Below, piece by piece: positions 23,785 through 37,405 of a stretch of DNA of 64,000 nt (position 1 is the stretch's first letter; every line of letters begins with the position of its first letter). Made by a program: the position numbers and the translations under genes. Under the pieces are notes generated by a model. The model was not told the origin of the DNA. It ran no database searches and worked only from the letters and a program-made list of their open reading frames with translations. The stretch is taken from NCBI RefSeq assembly GCF_905475395.1, contig NC_058337.1, forward strand, positions 29,784,983 through 29,848,982, in the 5' to 3' direction. Source of the stretch: Chrysoperla carnea. Taxonomy: Eukaryota; Arthropoda; Insecta; Neuroptera; Chrysopidae.

Positions 23785-24165
23785 AATTGGACAAAATTTG
23801 GAACTGATCGAATAAAATAAAATTTTTTTGATTCTGATGACGTCATAGATATTATAGGAATTTTTTTTTGAAACCCATTAATTTTGGGTCATTCCTTCAG
23901 TGATGTCAGTGTTTCGCTAGCTATCACTTATTTGCTTAATTAGTAGGATCACATAACTGGTTTATAAAAATTGGATAAAATTTGGATGTGATAAAGCAAA
24001 ATTATTATTTTTTGGATTCTAATGACGTCATAAAGTTAAAAAATTCGATTTTTTTGATAACACTTTGAAATTTGATCCAATCGTATTGGAATTTTTTTTT
24101 AAACCCACTAATTTGGGTCATATTTTTCAGCTATAGATCTGTGTTATTTTTTTTTTCACAAATTT
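23785..24165 (+). repeat. two diverged direct repeats
   Basis: A block with GATTCTGATGACGTCATA and AAACCCATTAATTTTGGGTC (23790-23900) recurs as GGATTCTAATGACGTCATAA and AAACCCACTAATTTGGGTCA (23990-24130). Non-coding interspersed repeat, class unknown. Confidence 0.5.
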
Positions 24166-26106
24166 GAAAAGTATGGCCCAAATTTAGTAGAATAACATAC
24201 TTGGTTTATCAAAATTGTAAAGCAAGGGCAAGTAAACTATGCCTTCGTATACTTGCTGTATCATATACAGAAATATCTTTCAAGAACCTGAAGACCAACT
24301 AACTCTGCAGGCATTTAAATAAACTGAAGTCAGATTTAGTTGCAAATGCGGTTTTACTAAAAATTCAATATCATTAGTTTCATTCACATGTAGTTTAAAA
24401 TATAAACGTATTAACATGGTATGTTAATACATATCATACCGATAAGAATTAAAAGTCATATATATAGTAATCATTAATTGTTAAAAATAATTGTATTACA
24501 TTATTTTACCTAATTAAAAATACTAGTCAGCTATCATTAAAAATAATAGACCAAAATTATTTTTTATTTGCTTACAATATAACGCTTAAACCAAAACTAT
24601 TATATCAAGATTCTTACTGAAATCTAAGGGCCAGTATATATTTCAACCACTCATTATATCAAGAATAGAGCAGAGGGCCATGTTCAGAAAGTATGGATAG
24701 TTCTAACTTCTCGCATAAGCTAGCAAATAAATTGCACATAAATAGACAAAGCTTGCTTAATTTAATATGTTCTTTAAATTGAGAAGAAAGTGTTTTGTTT
24801 CAACAATGAGCTTTGGCTACCATTTCTAAAATTTGCCGTAAGATATATTTGAGAAGGGGGATTGGGGTTGGTTGATTCGCGTGATTTATAGAATATACAA
24901 AATTTTTTATAATGTAAAGTTTATTCGACAACATCCTGCCAAAATTATTGACCTAGTTGCATTTTAATTGATTGATTGTTAATTGTTAAGAATGCGCGGA
25001 AGATAAGAAAAAGGATGGCTTCCAATTTCCATATGAGAAAAGAATTACATTGTGTTGATACAGAATTTCGAATCTAACCGAAAAACGGACTTCTTCTCTT
25101 TTTCAGGAAAAAATATTTCTAAATCATTATGGGTTAGAAAAATTCTGAAGCCAAATTCGAATTCAGCACTCAAAAACTATACAAAATAATCTATCAAGAG
25201 TTTAAAAAAAATCAAATTTTGTTAACCAGTGTAATAGTTGTAGTGCGAGATATATCTTATATTCCCACCATTTAGCTATAAAGAAAGCTCAAAATTTTTT
25301 TCAGATTCGTATTAAGCACGTCATAAAGCTTTCAAAAAGTATACTAATCTACACGTCAAAAAGCTTTCAAAAAGTATACTAAAGCCTTCAAAAAGTATTC
25401 CGAGCGATATCGATGACGATAGAAATGACGTACGTGTAGGTACACACACACATACACATGTAATAATATTGAGTAGAACAAAAAAAGGCAAAAATTACAA
25501 ATGCTAATTTTCTCATGAAAATCGGTATATGAGTATCAAAAATAATCTTAGGAATTTTTTCTAATAATTTTTTTCGATATCTCTAACCATCTATGACGCT
25601 ACGCAAAATATTAAGAATCGGAGTTTAAAGTTCAGATTTCGGTTAAGTATCTTAAAAAAATGCTACCCACCACAATGTATGACTTTGCAAAATTTCAAAT
25701 TGACATTCCTGTAAATAACGAAAATATGATAGTGTCTTCATCTTAAATGCGACACACTGTACACACATTGGCCTTCAATTATATTACAAAAACTTTCACA
25801 GAAATTGTATTTCTGGAAAAATTCAACAATATTCACTTTTATTGAGGGAAATTTACTACAGGAAAAATAAATGTTAGCACATTCCATGATGTAGTGCAAA
25901 TAAAAATATTTAGCGCGGTACTATTTTATCTATCAAGTTTGGACTTTTTTGATGTTAGAATTACAAAAAATTTCAATAAATTTTTTATATTTTTGTCATA
26001 TTGCAAGAAAACGACGAAAACACGATCTTATTACCTATTATGCTTTTATTATTACCTATTATTTATTTGTATATACAGACTGAAAAAGGAAGCGATAAAT
26101 GATTAG

Positions 26107-26384
26107 TTTATTTTAAGTTAGGTTATATTAGCTGTCCACGAAGGACACACTTAGGTTATAGAGCCCATTGTGATACCATATATGTGTTTTACCACATTAT
26201 CGCTGATAATTTAATTTATCAGCTCCTCAATTTCAGAGGCTGAATGCATATATCATGCACTACACCAGCCCATCACAACTATTAATTAAATTAATTTTGT
26301 TCTGACGGCGGGAATCGAACCCGCTACCCTAAGTATACCGCGGACGGAATTGGTTATGCCTTAATAACTGAGCTAATAGGGTGA
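26107..26384 (-). mobile_element. tRNA-derived SINE with 14-bp TSD
   Basis: On the minus strand the right end reads like a tRNA head. There is an A-box-like TTAGCTCAGTTATTAAGG and a B-box GGGTTCGATTCCC, separated by 29 bases and placed as in a tRNA (about 26298-26384). About 190 bp of unrelated body and a T/A-rich tail follow to 26107. Both sides carry the identical 14-mer CGATAAATGATTAG (26093-26106 and 26385-26398), a target-site duplication that fixes the ends. RNA polymerase III would start at the right end. The head is tRNA-derived, not a working tRNA gene, because it lacks paired acceptor arms. Confidence 0.85.
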
Positions 26385-27072
26385 CGATAAATGATTAGCT
26401 TTAAAGAAAATTTTTAGAAATCATTGAAGGATTTTATTTTTTATTTTTAATATTTTATTATGCCATAAATAGAATGAATTTGTATAATTAACCATACTTT
26501 TACAATCATTTATTTTTACTGGTACATAAATAAGAACTGTCATCATAAAATAATTAAAATTCAAAAGCTTTATTGATTTATTATAACTAAATGGAAAAAA
26601 ATCTTTAAATAAATAAATCTTTATCTATTTAATATTTATATATTCAAATTTTAACGACTCTTCTATTATTACCTTTAAAAAGCAAGAAATATTGGAAATT
26701 TTGTAGATATCATTTACTAGATAAATAAAATTACCAACAATCATTAAATCGTTGAACAGATTTTCATTAACTATTTTGTGTAAAAAATTGGACAATAAAA
26801 ACAAAAAATGGGCCAAAACATGTATAAAAGAGATCCTACATATGCCCTATGAGAGAAGCAATGAAGAAACTTTTTATCGGCTTTTTACATATTTTTGAAT
26901 GTAATAACAAGTTCCAAATAACTTTATCTCTCAGGTGAATATTTCAATCAACCTCTTAATAACCTCTCAAAATATATACATAACTAATTTTAAGATTTAC
27001 TCTTACGTCTTTTCATTTGATCGAGGACTGTGTACGCTTTTCTTATTTTTTCGTATAGAGGTGGGGTGGGGG

Positions 27073-27812
27073 TAGTGTTTCACCGAGGCGAGGCGAGGTA
27101 TATTGTTCCAGAAGCGAGGTATATAATTTTAGTTCGACCCATTTTTCTTTTTTTCTGTTTTGTATATTACTTTAATAAAAAGTATTTTTTGCTATAATTT
27201 TTATTATTCTTATTGAGGTATATTGTTTTTTGAGTTTCAAAATTTTAAGACTTACTACTAACCGAGGCGAGGCAAGGCAAATTGTCTCAAACACTTCGCC
27301 TCGGCCGAGACGACCCCCTCCCCCAAAATTTTATTTAATTTTTTAGGAAAAATATTAAAAATTATATAGAATATACTAAATAAATCTCAATATCACATTC
27401 AAAAGATAATATCATTTTAGTATTGAGATTTTATAATAAAAAGAGACAGAGAAATAATGAGAGAAAGAGAGAGTTTGATCTGAACTCCACAGCCGTATAC
27501 ACAACTGTGCTTGATACTTTTAATTTGTAATAAAAACTTTTGTCATAAAAATTTAGAAAATAAGCAATCTATTTTCCGTGTTTTAAAGACATTTATATTC
27601 TAACAAAATTTGTTCATCGTATTATGCCAGATTATGTACACTTATGAAAATTAAGTAATAAAATTTCCTCGGCTGAGGTTAGGCTAGTCAACATTCTACC
27701 TCGGCGAGATCGTGGCGAGGCGAGCGTAGTGAACATTCTACCTCGGCCGAGGCCGTGACGAGGCGAAGGTGATACCACAACCTCGCTTCGCCACGTACCT
27801 CGTGAAACACTA
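27073..27812. mobile_element. non-autonomous hAT-like element, 740 bp
   Basis: The ends are inverted: TAGTGTTTCACCGAGG at left and CCTCGTGAAACACTA at right. They sit between 8-bp flanks GGTGGGGG (27065-27072) and GATGGGGG (27813-27820), matching at 7 of 8 bases. The 8-bp TSD and TAGNG terminus fit the hAT superfamily. Both sub-ends are packed with CGAGGCGAGG / CCTCGGCC motifs, likely transposase-binding sites. The centre is AT-rich with no transposase ORF. Confidence 0.75.
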
Positions 27813-30224
27813 GATGGGGGTCTGAAATCACCGAAAATTTTCTAGCGTAATACTTAAATGCTTTTTTTTCTTACGGAAAGCTTATTCTATAAATTTATAT
27901 CATTCTTAATAATTTTTTCCAACAATTTTCTCTCTATATGATTTTAAAACTTTTTTGGGTTGATGTAATGGAGTATATTGGGATTCTATGAGAATTACTA
28001 TCCTTCTTATACATTCATATTTTTGGTGAGTTTCCTTTTTTATATTTTACACAAAAGTATTTTTTGCTATAATTTCTGTTGCATATATTATTCAAGAAGA
28101 TAATTAATATGTGAATCTCATATAGATAAAACATGGGTATTATTAATAATATTGCATATATTAAAAACAAATCCATCAATAAAATTGTTATAGATAAATT
28201 TTTTCTTCTAAATAAATGTTATAAGTCTGTGATAATATCTACACACATTAATAACTAATTACACATTACACAAGAGTACAAAACACACCACCAGGCATGG
28301 GAAATGAGACTGAAGGCTACATAAGAATTGTTTATTTTACAGAAATATTTCGTCTATTTCGAGTCTTTGAAAAAAGTATGCATGATGATTTTCTAATACT
28401 TTTCGAAAATTTTTATAGTTTTGTCCTGGCGTCGATCTCAATGTATCATTCGTTAAAATTTGAAAGTGTGCGAGAATAGATGACAATATCTGAAATCAAA
28501 ATTAAAATCGATTGATAAACATAAAAGATATAACCAATTTAATAATCTTATTCTTACAAAAAAACTTTGATTAAACACGGGGTTTTGGTTCGATTACGAA
28601 CGTCCTTACCAATAAAAATAATTTAGGGCAAAGGCCCAATACGTAGTTCGACCCATTAACGGTCGCCATAATTGTAAAAACATGACATGAAATATTGTAT
28701 CTATGTCTGCAAGTCTGGTATGATGATTGTTTCAATTTTACTAAATAATAACATGTGACCCAAGAATTTTCCACTTTTTTAGTTAGAATTCTTCATAGAA
28801 TAATCAGTTAAAATTTTAAAATGATCACATAAATTTTTCGGGAGTAATCGTATGACGTAAATGTGGTATACATTACACATGTGGCAAGAAATACATGTAG
28901 ATAGACTAGGAGGTACATACGCACTATTATACTATATTGTGCAACAAGTCCTTTAGTTGTCAATTTCACACGATAATGGAGTTAGACTCGTCCACTACTC
29001 CAGTGTATGGTAGATAGTACGCGCGGTATATTTCTGTCTTACTACACTATTTCCCAAGCAAGCACAAATACGTAATAGGGGATAATCCTAATGTCGAATT
29101 GGCCATATTACCAATAAAAATTTAAAACTAGTCTTCATATTAAAAATTTAAAAGTGAAATTAAAATTGATTAAAAAATTAACAGGTTATAAGCAATTATT
29201 GCATTCCAAGATTGCCCATTCCTTTCTAGCAAAACAAAGTTTTATATGTAATTTCTATGGCGATACCCACGTATGACGTCACTAGTGGATATCTTCTTCT
29301 TTGTTTAATTAGGAATTTTAAACGTTCATATCTTGCATACCAGTAAAGATTTTTAAAAACCAACTTCTCTGCACGTCCAGTGAAAATTCCTTACCTGAAG
29401 TGATAAAAAAAATTTAGTCCGATCCTCTATTACCACTAATGCCCATAAAAATGCACGCCAGTGGTAATTTAGATCTGAAAAGTAGGCAGCTCAATAGAGA
29501 AATGATTAAAAAATTTCCTCTATTTTCCTGGAGAAATTAATAATAGGAAAGTTGAAGTTAACTAGGCTTTTTACTTCTGACTTTTTCACTTTTTCATGAT
29601 AGTAATGCCATTTATAAAGATTAAAGTATATAGTTGTGAGAACGTGATAAGTATATTATTGGAAGAAGGTCACGATATAAAATTTAAATTTTTATTCAGA
29701 CAGTTTGGTGACATTGATGAGGTTGAGAAACAATTCTTAATACGTTTTTATTGTCTATTTGTATAGGTCCGAGGTCGATTATCCGTCATAATTGAAATAT
29801 TACAATTTTAACTAAAAAGCGAGCTAAATTTTAACCTGCGTTTTTTAAGTTAGGTTCACAGAAAATTTATAACAATACCGCTGGCTGAAAATTGCTATAT
29901 CTGTAGGATTATAAGCGCCATAGATAAAAAATTTTAAAACAAATAATAGACAAATTATAAAAATTTGTTTGACTTGTATATTTAAACTTTTTTAACTTTT
30001 GTTTGTCTTGTAAAAAAAGGGAAAACAAACATTTGACTGAGTAAATTGTTGAAATATGTGGTATAGAAAGTGTTGACTGTGCTTGCGTTATTTTTAATAA
30101 ATTAGAAAAATATACAAAACCGCAACACAGTTATAGCGACTTTCACATTACTACTATTTGAAGCCACCTCCAAATTTTCAACTGCCTATCCTTTATAGTT
30201 TTGGAGAAAATGGACAACGGTTTG

Positions 30225-30607
30225 TACTAATTTACTCCCTTACGGGTAAACAGTAATGTTTACGAAAAAGTGTTTTAAACAAGCGTTTTTATTAATTTTT
30301 TTATCAGGAACATTTTTTACATTTAAACTTTTGTTCTATCTTTAACGGTTTACAAGATGGAATCTACAGACCGAAGACCTTGATGTTTGTTGCTCATCTA
30401 CGATCTTAACCTCACTTTAATATATTTTTTCGATTTTTGAGGTCCACAGACGGACATATGGACAAGAAGAAAACCGAAAATGAACTACTTAGGTGATTTT
30501 ATGAACACCTATACCAAAATTTTGTTCGTAGCATCAATATTTTTAAGCGTTATAAACTTGGGGCTAAACTTAATATACCTTGATATATTTCATATTTACA
30601 TGGTTTA
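30225..30607 (-). repeat. repeat family A copy, minus
   Basis: Reverse complement of family A: AACACCTATACCAAAATTTT, CATCAATATTTTTAAGCGTT and the ACATGGT end at right. An insertion or diverged stretch lies in the middle. Confidence 0.65.
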
Positions 30608-30627
30608 ATAAAATGATTTGTATTATA

Positions 30628-30720
30628 GTTATTGAAATAAATACGAAGATATACAACAGACATACATTTCGCAAAATATCGATATTTCGATTGCAACTCA
30701 ACCGTCGTCAGTAGCTAAAT
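30628..30720 (-). ncRNA. hammerhead-like core in a Penelope-like end (candidate)
   Basis: The left part, TAGTTATTGAAATAAATAC, is shared with the direct repeats at 22399 and 22911. On the minus strand 30711-30705 reads CTGACGA and 30688-30685 reads GAAA. Between them GGTTG (30703-30699) can pair with CAATC (30693-30689) around a 5-base loop, and ATATCGATAT follows as a possible stem III. This matches the hammerhead catalytic-core order, and Penelope-like elements are known to carry such motifs. One extra base before stem II and no convincing stem I argue against activity. Confidence 0.3.
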
Positions 30721-31847
30721 TTATTCATATAACACATTATAAACATTTATTAAGTTAAAAGTAAATATGTAAAACATTAGCAACAAATTACAGTAATACT
30801 TATAAAAATACAAAAATTATCACAAAATTGAAAAAATAAATTTTTTAAGACCACCAAACTTTTTGTAACAGTTCACAGCAAATTATTTAGTGGGTTTGAA
30901 AAATTTTGACCCCTCTTTATGAAAAATGCACATGACTAATCATGCGTTTTATTCTGTAAAATAAATTTACAAAAATTCTAAACGAAATTAATAATTAATT
31001 AATTAAGAAATTACTTTTTAAGGTACAAGCATTTTTATTGTACTAAAAGAAAGAAAAAAATTTTATTAAATTTTTAATAAGGGTAAGGGTTTGTGGGTTT
31101 TTTGGCAGTGATAGTAACATTTTAATTTATACAAAAATGAATATGATGCTATTGCGCGCATTACCTTCATACATTTTAAGTATCTTTTATTATTGCATCA
31201 TTTTTAAGTACATACATAATAATTTAAATATATAATTTATCGTTTCATTTCCATTCAAAACAAATAAAAAATTACGTTTTGATTGTCCCACTTTCTTTGC
31301 TGACCAGTGTAAATCAAGCATACAAAATAAGAATTATTTAACTATATTTTATTACTATTTAGTTTACTAATTGTTTATTTCTTTTTACCTCAGTAATGAA
31401 TTACATTATTACGTCTATATACAAAATTCCATCGTGAGTATGTTTCTCAGAAAATTTAAAACGTTATTATACACAGTGATTTAAAAAAATAAGTTAGGGT
31501 ATTCTAGAAAATAGTAGTCTTCTTGTTTTCTGGGGAAGTGAAAAAAATTAATCTAGTTTTATTCTCCGAGGGCAGATTTCGAGTCAAATAAATGTCATGT
31601 ACTACTTTAGTTTTTTCAGTAAAATTTACTATTAGACTTAAATACATTGACACCAAATTTCAAATTATTTGTAACAATTATAGTGACCGTTAAGGCTGTT
31701 GTATTAGTGCAATATTGTTGCACAAAAATGTTGTATACTACATCATACAGCAATAGTATAAATGTATACACATGGGTAGCACACAAACATATTGAGATAT
31801 TGTATTAGTTTTAACTATACTGTGCTGTACTGTATGTATTCTGTATA

Positions 31848-32140
31848 CAGGGTGTTCTATTATTGATAGCAGAAAATTAAACCAGTAAATTAAGCTAATT
31901 AAGGCAAATGGAAAAGCTCTTTACCAAATTTCGATCTGAGGCCTAATTCGGGAGATGTAGCTATGGAAAAAATAGAAAGATTTGTGAATTCACAGACCTA
32001 TGAAACTCATTAAATTAGTAGGTGTCACTTTAAAACACAGAGGAGATTATCATAAAACAATAATTGATTGTAAATTGATTTAATTGGGTAGTGAATACTA
32101 AAAAAATATTTTGTTGCAGTTATTTATAAAGAAAAAAAAA
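31848..32140 (+). repeat. repeat family E copy
   Basis: Begins ACAGGGTGTTCTATTATTGA and later has GTGAATTCACAGACCTATGA, CATTAAATTAGTAGG and AAAACAATAATTGATT. The same order occurs at 40596-40780. Non-coding. Confidence 0.55.
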
Positions 32141-35095
32141 GCATATTAATTAAATTATTTCACCAATACAGAGACACTTAGATGTGGGAGGTATCAAATT
32201 ATATATTAATATAGAAAAGATTAATCTACTTTTTTTTTTTCTAGAATTGAAAAACTTGTTAAAAACACAACCTTTCCTATGCTCTCCATGTTAATTATCA
32301 CTTTGTTTGTATTTCTCTCGATTTAGAGACGGTCAACCGATTTTAAATTTTTATTGCATAGCACGACAACAACCTTACTAAGTCAAGTTACGTAGTTACT
32401 GAAACTTTGAATATGCTTAATTTTATTTGCTATATGAAAATTTGTTTATTACTAATCTGTTTTGGTCAGTTTTGAACCGTCGAAAAATGTGACTCCAAGA
32501 TCTTCACAAAATCAACATGTCACATATTATGATGGATATAACAAGTTACTTTAATTGTACTGCGATTACGCCCCGATAACCAGTTCTGTGTTTGTAATTT
32601 ACTTTTCAATAATCACGTAATTCGATTAAATTTGTAAAGGTTGCTCTACTTGAAAATTTATGACAGTATCCTCCAACCTACATGGTCAACTTTCAAATAA
32701 TGAGTTTCACAAATTAATCATCAAATTTTATTTTCTACATAGAGGCCATGCGGCGTTTGACCACGGTTTTTTTTAATGTAATTACAGCGACAGTAGAAGT
32801 GGAATTTATAAGTATAGGTATTTATTTATAATTAAGTATTTTGTGTTTATTTTTTTTTTTTAATCATATGAAAGTAATTTTATAAAAATTTTTCTTATAT
32901 TAATTATTGTTGTTGTTATCTTATCATAATTTTCATAATTTTTAAAAAAAATTACTTGTTTATTATATTTTATGCTTTGGGATTATATTTTCATTTTAAA
33001 ATACAATTTTCATTAGTGCGAGTTTTGTAACTAGTATTTAATTTTGTTTCATATAGTAAAGAATATTTCAAATGTTTTTTTAAATTTGTGGTGGTCTTAA
33101 ATTAAAATTAAAAAGTTTTTCAAAAATTTTGTGTAAACGATTAAAGGTAGGACAAAATGTTTTAAATTATTTTTTTTAAATCATTCATTTCGTTATGATG
33201 CTTGGATGTCATTGTTGCAAATAGTCAAACAATAACTACCAGGAGTTGTTTCGAAAGTAAATTGTCTGAAATGAGTTAATTTTAATTACTTAGTTTAAAT
33301 TTTTACAAGTTTGGCTGAATTATGTGATTATTGAAAGGTAAATTGTGACTTAACATCAAAATGCTCAGATTGACAAAAAAAAAAATGTTTGGTAACTTAT
33401 GAGGGAAAACTACGAATGAATCCGTTTGTTTTCATGTTAAAATTGTGCATACAAAATTTCATCAAATTCGGATAAATAGTTTTTGAGTAAGGGGCAGGCA
33501 AAAATTGTAAAATTCCTTCTTGCGATTTAAAGGATAGACTTTTGTTGACGCATGAACTCATCATCCAATTGATCGATTTTATTCGTTCGAAGTCGTGTTT
33601 TAGTTTGCCTCACAAGACGTTATAAACATTTAAGTACACTATCTATTCGTTTTTGATACAGGCAAAGCGAGCTGTTAGAAACGAAATTTTGTGAGTAACT
33701 GAACTGCTGTACTAAAAACTTTTTTTCTACTATCAATATTTCTAAGCGTTATGAACTGTAGACTCAACTAATATTCCTTTATACAGAGTGTTTCAATTTA
33801 TAAAAGCAGGACTCATAGTATAAGTACTCAATACACTTATAGCCGGAAAAAGCCCTTTTCTAGGTACAACAATTTTGGAAATAGGATATTATTGTGATAA
33901 ATCAGAAAACCGGTGATGGAGGTAAGGCAGTTGCATCACCTTGTATCGAAAAAATAATGGCCCCTTCCGGACTTTAAGTGTATTGAGAAACTATACCATT
34001 ATTTTAACTTTATCTATAATTTGATGTAGTTCTGCTATTTTAAATTGGACAAAGTATGCTACCCATATTGTCTGTTCCAAAAGCATTTAATTCAGTCGAT
34101 AGAGAGATAGCACTTAGCCGATAGATTAAACTTAGAGCGATATTATTGGTTACTTACAGTTATCCACTCGCTTCGCTAGACAATTTCAATTTAAGATTTA
34201 AAATAAAGACTACTGCGTAATATACTTTTCTTCCCTGCTCTCACTTATTCCCACTTTTCTTTTGTACACAACTTCAAGTTTCTCGTTTATACTGTGGCTT
34301 TCTATAGTTGAAACGCCGGTCCGTGCCCAGAAATTATCCAAGGGAGGGGTTTAAACTTTTGTTCATCGTGTTAGATCATAAATCCAATAAAAACAAAAAA
34401 CTCTCTTTTCGAGTAAGAGAAAAATTCGAGAAAAAGAAAATTTTACTTGATCAAAATGTGGTATTCAGTTAATTCTGCGAGGTACAGAAAAAAAATGTCC
34501 AAAACTTTGTGCGCATCAATCTCTACACTGCAATGTATATTGTGAGCTTCTCCAGGGTTTCCACTTCTTTCAATCCAAATCAGTTTGGTAGCATCAGCCA
34601 GTTCGATAGCCTCAACGAAATTCAGGTTTTGTGTTTGAAGTACTCGACTCAATGTGCCGAGCTCAAAATATGTATTGATATCTGACTAGTTAGTGGAAAT
34701 GCGTCTCAAAAATGGGTGCATTTACAGAACCTTATTGTTAATTTAAATTTATGTGGAGAGATTCTCAATGACAGGGGTTTTGACCCCAAAAACCCCTCCC
34801 GTGCACACGGACCTGGGTTAGAGAATTTTTCAAAACGGTCCAGTAGTTTTTCAATTTATTCATTACAAAAAAAATCAAATCTTTTCTTTTTATATAATTA
34901 GTGTAGATGAAATAATAAACAACTTTTTCCGCAATATTTTCCGTAAGTTTAATCAATTCGGCGAAAATTGAATGTAAAAATTTTGTTTTTTAATGCTTTG
35001 ATTTCCTATCTGTTATTAGCTGCCAATCCATAACTCTTCATAATAGATTAATATAATATGTAAATCTACAGACTTCTTTGTAATTTTACAAGCTT

Positions 35096-35620
35096 TTATT
35101 AGTTTCACCTGTTTCGTTGCCTGTCTGTAATCAAATCTTGCAAGTCAAATTTGACCCACTTCCCGGTTTCCGATTGAGCTGAAATTTTGCATGCACATTT
35201 AGTTTGGATGACAATGCATGGTAAGGTTGGGCGTCCTAATTTTCCCAACGCTTTTACCATATTTGATATATATATACATTTTTTTTAAGTTTTAAATAAA
35301 AAATTTTAATAAAAAGTTCTTTTAAGGAACAAGTTTTTATTGTATTAAAAAGTAGAAACTAATTTTATCTATGAATCACTCATACCCGACTATTTGTAAA
35401 AGCTTGATGCGCTTAATATCAAGAATGAATCGAAAAGTAATTGGGCATGTGGAGTAGATGAGGCGTTCCGATTCAATTTTGATATTTTAAATTGAGCGCC
35501 TCAAGCTTTTGCGAATAGCCGGGTATGACTGACTCATAGATAAAATTATTTTCTACTTTTTAGTACAATAAAAACTTGTCCCTTAAAAAGTAGTTTTTAT
35601 AAAAATATATCCCTAATTTT
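35096..35620 (+). repeat. repeat family B with foldback half
   Basis: The left part has TGTCTGTAATCAAATCTTGC and TTTGACCCACTTCCCGGTTT, then CCGATTGAGCTGAAATTTTG, a common insect repeat motif. The right part (35321-35590) is a large inverted repeat with arms of about 115 bp (TTAAGGAACAAGTTTTTATT and its complement, GCTTGATGCGCTT near the loop). Two related units are at 40930-42060. Confidence 0.6.
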
Positions 35621-36868
35621 TTTGTTATGAAAACAAATTTTTACATTTGTTCCAAAATTTTTTGAACTATATATGTACAGTGTGTTTATTTCAAAAGTAT
35701 CCTCTCTTGATAATTCTTGATCTGGTAAAATGGAACCTAAAGAATTTCCGGTTTCATCTCTTCACACCCTAAAATTTCATATGGCACACCCTACCTTGAG
35801 ATACTTCATTTGAAAGATTGATCAATTGATTCTTAAGGTAGACTATAAAAAGGCAAACTACATCACCCCATTCTCGTGATTACTTGTGTAGTTCAGCGGC
35901 TTGTATAAAGTATTGTTATTCCAATGTTCTTGCTATTGATAACGGCTGATTTCTTAATAAACGTTTTTCAATAAAGAAAATAATTATTACTGTTATTTTT
36001 ATAAAAAAAAAACGTATTTTTTATTGTATTTTATTGTATGAAGATAATTATATTAGCTATACTTGCGAAGTAAAACGAAGGTGGTACTGAGTGCTTCACT
36101 TTGGCTAAGTTTGAGGAGTGTACTCGGCGAGGATACTCGACGTGGATCAGAGGTAAAACTTTCGTAGGAGTAGCACTACCCCCATTATTTAGTTTTTGGC
36201 ATATTTTGACGGACATTGACTTTCCAAAATTCGTATCCATTAACTCAGATTTTCATCTTCCCGCGTTTGTTTTTGTATTTCTGTTACTTTTAATATTAGA
36301 CTAGTCTACTTAAGTTGCATTAGGATAATTTCAATTTCGTGACGTTATTAATAATAGTTTCAGATCGTTCTCTGTAAAGCAACATCAAGACTAATAAATA
36401 CAAGAGTTTAAGAAGAGTAGGAGTGTAAAATTAGTCGTACATTTTTTCGTAAAAAAGGAATAAAAATCTCAACATAAGTTTAGATAATAGATTAACAGTT
36501 AAGCGATTATACCAAGTTACCTTGAATAGTAAAAATACTTCCTGTTCGTACTTCTAGCTCCAATCTCATGAGTAATTGACTATTAATCGCATCAGTCGTA
36601 TAGTTAACAAATAAAGAGATCAATAGCTTAAAAATTTAGTATGATAAAAAACCGATATGACGATATTTATGCACTATTAAAATATTATTTGTTAGAAAAT
36701 TGAAAATATGAAAAACCATGCTTGTGCTACAAATTTTCATATTATACGGCTTAGTTATTAAGTTTCATGCATGAAGTTCAACAATTGATTTAATTTATAC
36801 TTTCTTGCATTAATCTGAGTAAGTCATGTCCATAGTCACTTACTCATTACTCTTTATTACTTTATTAT

Positions 36869-37370
36869 ACCATGTATATGAAATATACATGGTATACTAA
36901 GCTTAGGCTCAAGTTTGTAACGCTTAAAAATATTGATACTAGGAACAAAATTTTGGTATAGGTGTTCATAAAATTACCTAATTAGTCCATTCCCGGTTGT
37001 CTGCCTGTCTGTCGTCTGTCGTCTGTCGTCACGATGTAAAAAGTGAGGTCGAGTTCGTAAATGAGCAACATAGGTCTATTGAGTCCGTAGGACCCATCTT
37101 GTAAACAATTAGAGATAGGACAAAAGTTTAAACACAACAAATTTTCCTTATAAAAAAATTAACAACTTTTGTTTGAAACATTTTTTCGTTAACGTCACTG
37201 TTTACGCGTGAGGGCGCAAATTAGGAGTAATTTTTATAGTATTTAATATTTGGGAATATCAGTTATGAATGTGTGACATGTATGTATGTGTAATGTGATA
37301 GAGTAATCAACACATTCTATGCATGGTATTTCAATAGTTAACTTAGTCAATTGTTTGTTTTCACTTGTTT
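36869..37370 (+). repeat. repeat family A copy abutting aminopeptidase N exon 1
   Basis: Begins TATACCATGTATATGAAATA and ends with the family's CAATTGTTTGTTTTCACTTG at 37370, only about 35 bp before the aminopeptidase start. The repeat provides an in-frame upstream ATG (37319), probably not used (see the gene entry). It may form part of the promoter or 5' UTR. Confidence 0.72.
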
Positions 37371-37405
37371 TAATAATACTTTATATATTTTTCAGATTTA
37401 TAAAA

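Larger units (their letters stand above)
15354..36868. other. 22-kb gene desert with repeats
   Basis: Between the desaturase and the aminopeptidase I find no host exon with recognisable homology on either strand. The open frames here are short and low-complexity, or belong to the repeats listed separately. A patch near 20030-20215 is less AT-rich and ends in a hairpin (GGGCGAAAG and complement) but has stops in the plausible frame. Lineage-specific or fast-evolving genes with tiny exons could be missed. Confidence 0.5.

Noticed and set aside
26298-26384. Functional tRNA gene on the minus strand
   Set aside because: A and B boxes are present, but I could not pair acceptor or anticodon arms, and it is joined to a SINE body with TSDs.
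28575-28660. Second tRNA/SINE head (GGTTCGATTAC near 28588)
   Set aside because: Only a weak B-box match; no A box at the right distance and no TSD.
36031-36304. Overlapping frames on both strands (69 and 67 aa)
   Set aside because: No conserved motif, no supporting splice context; composition-driven.
37319-37405. Upstream ATG that would extend aminopeptidase N by 29 residues
   Set aside because: It lies in repeat family A, and using it would bury the good signal peptide beginning MDLYTKF; an acceptor-like TTTTTCAG lies between.
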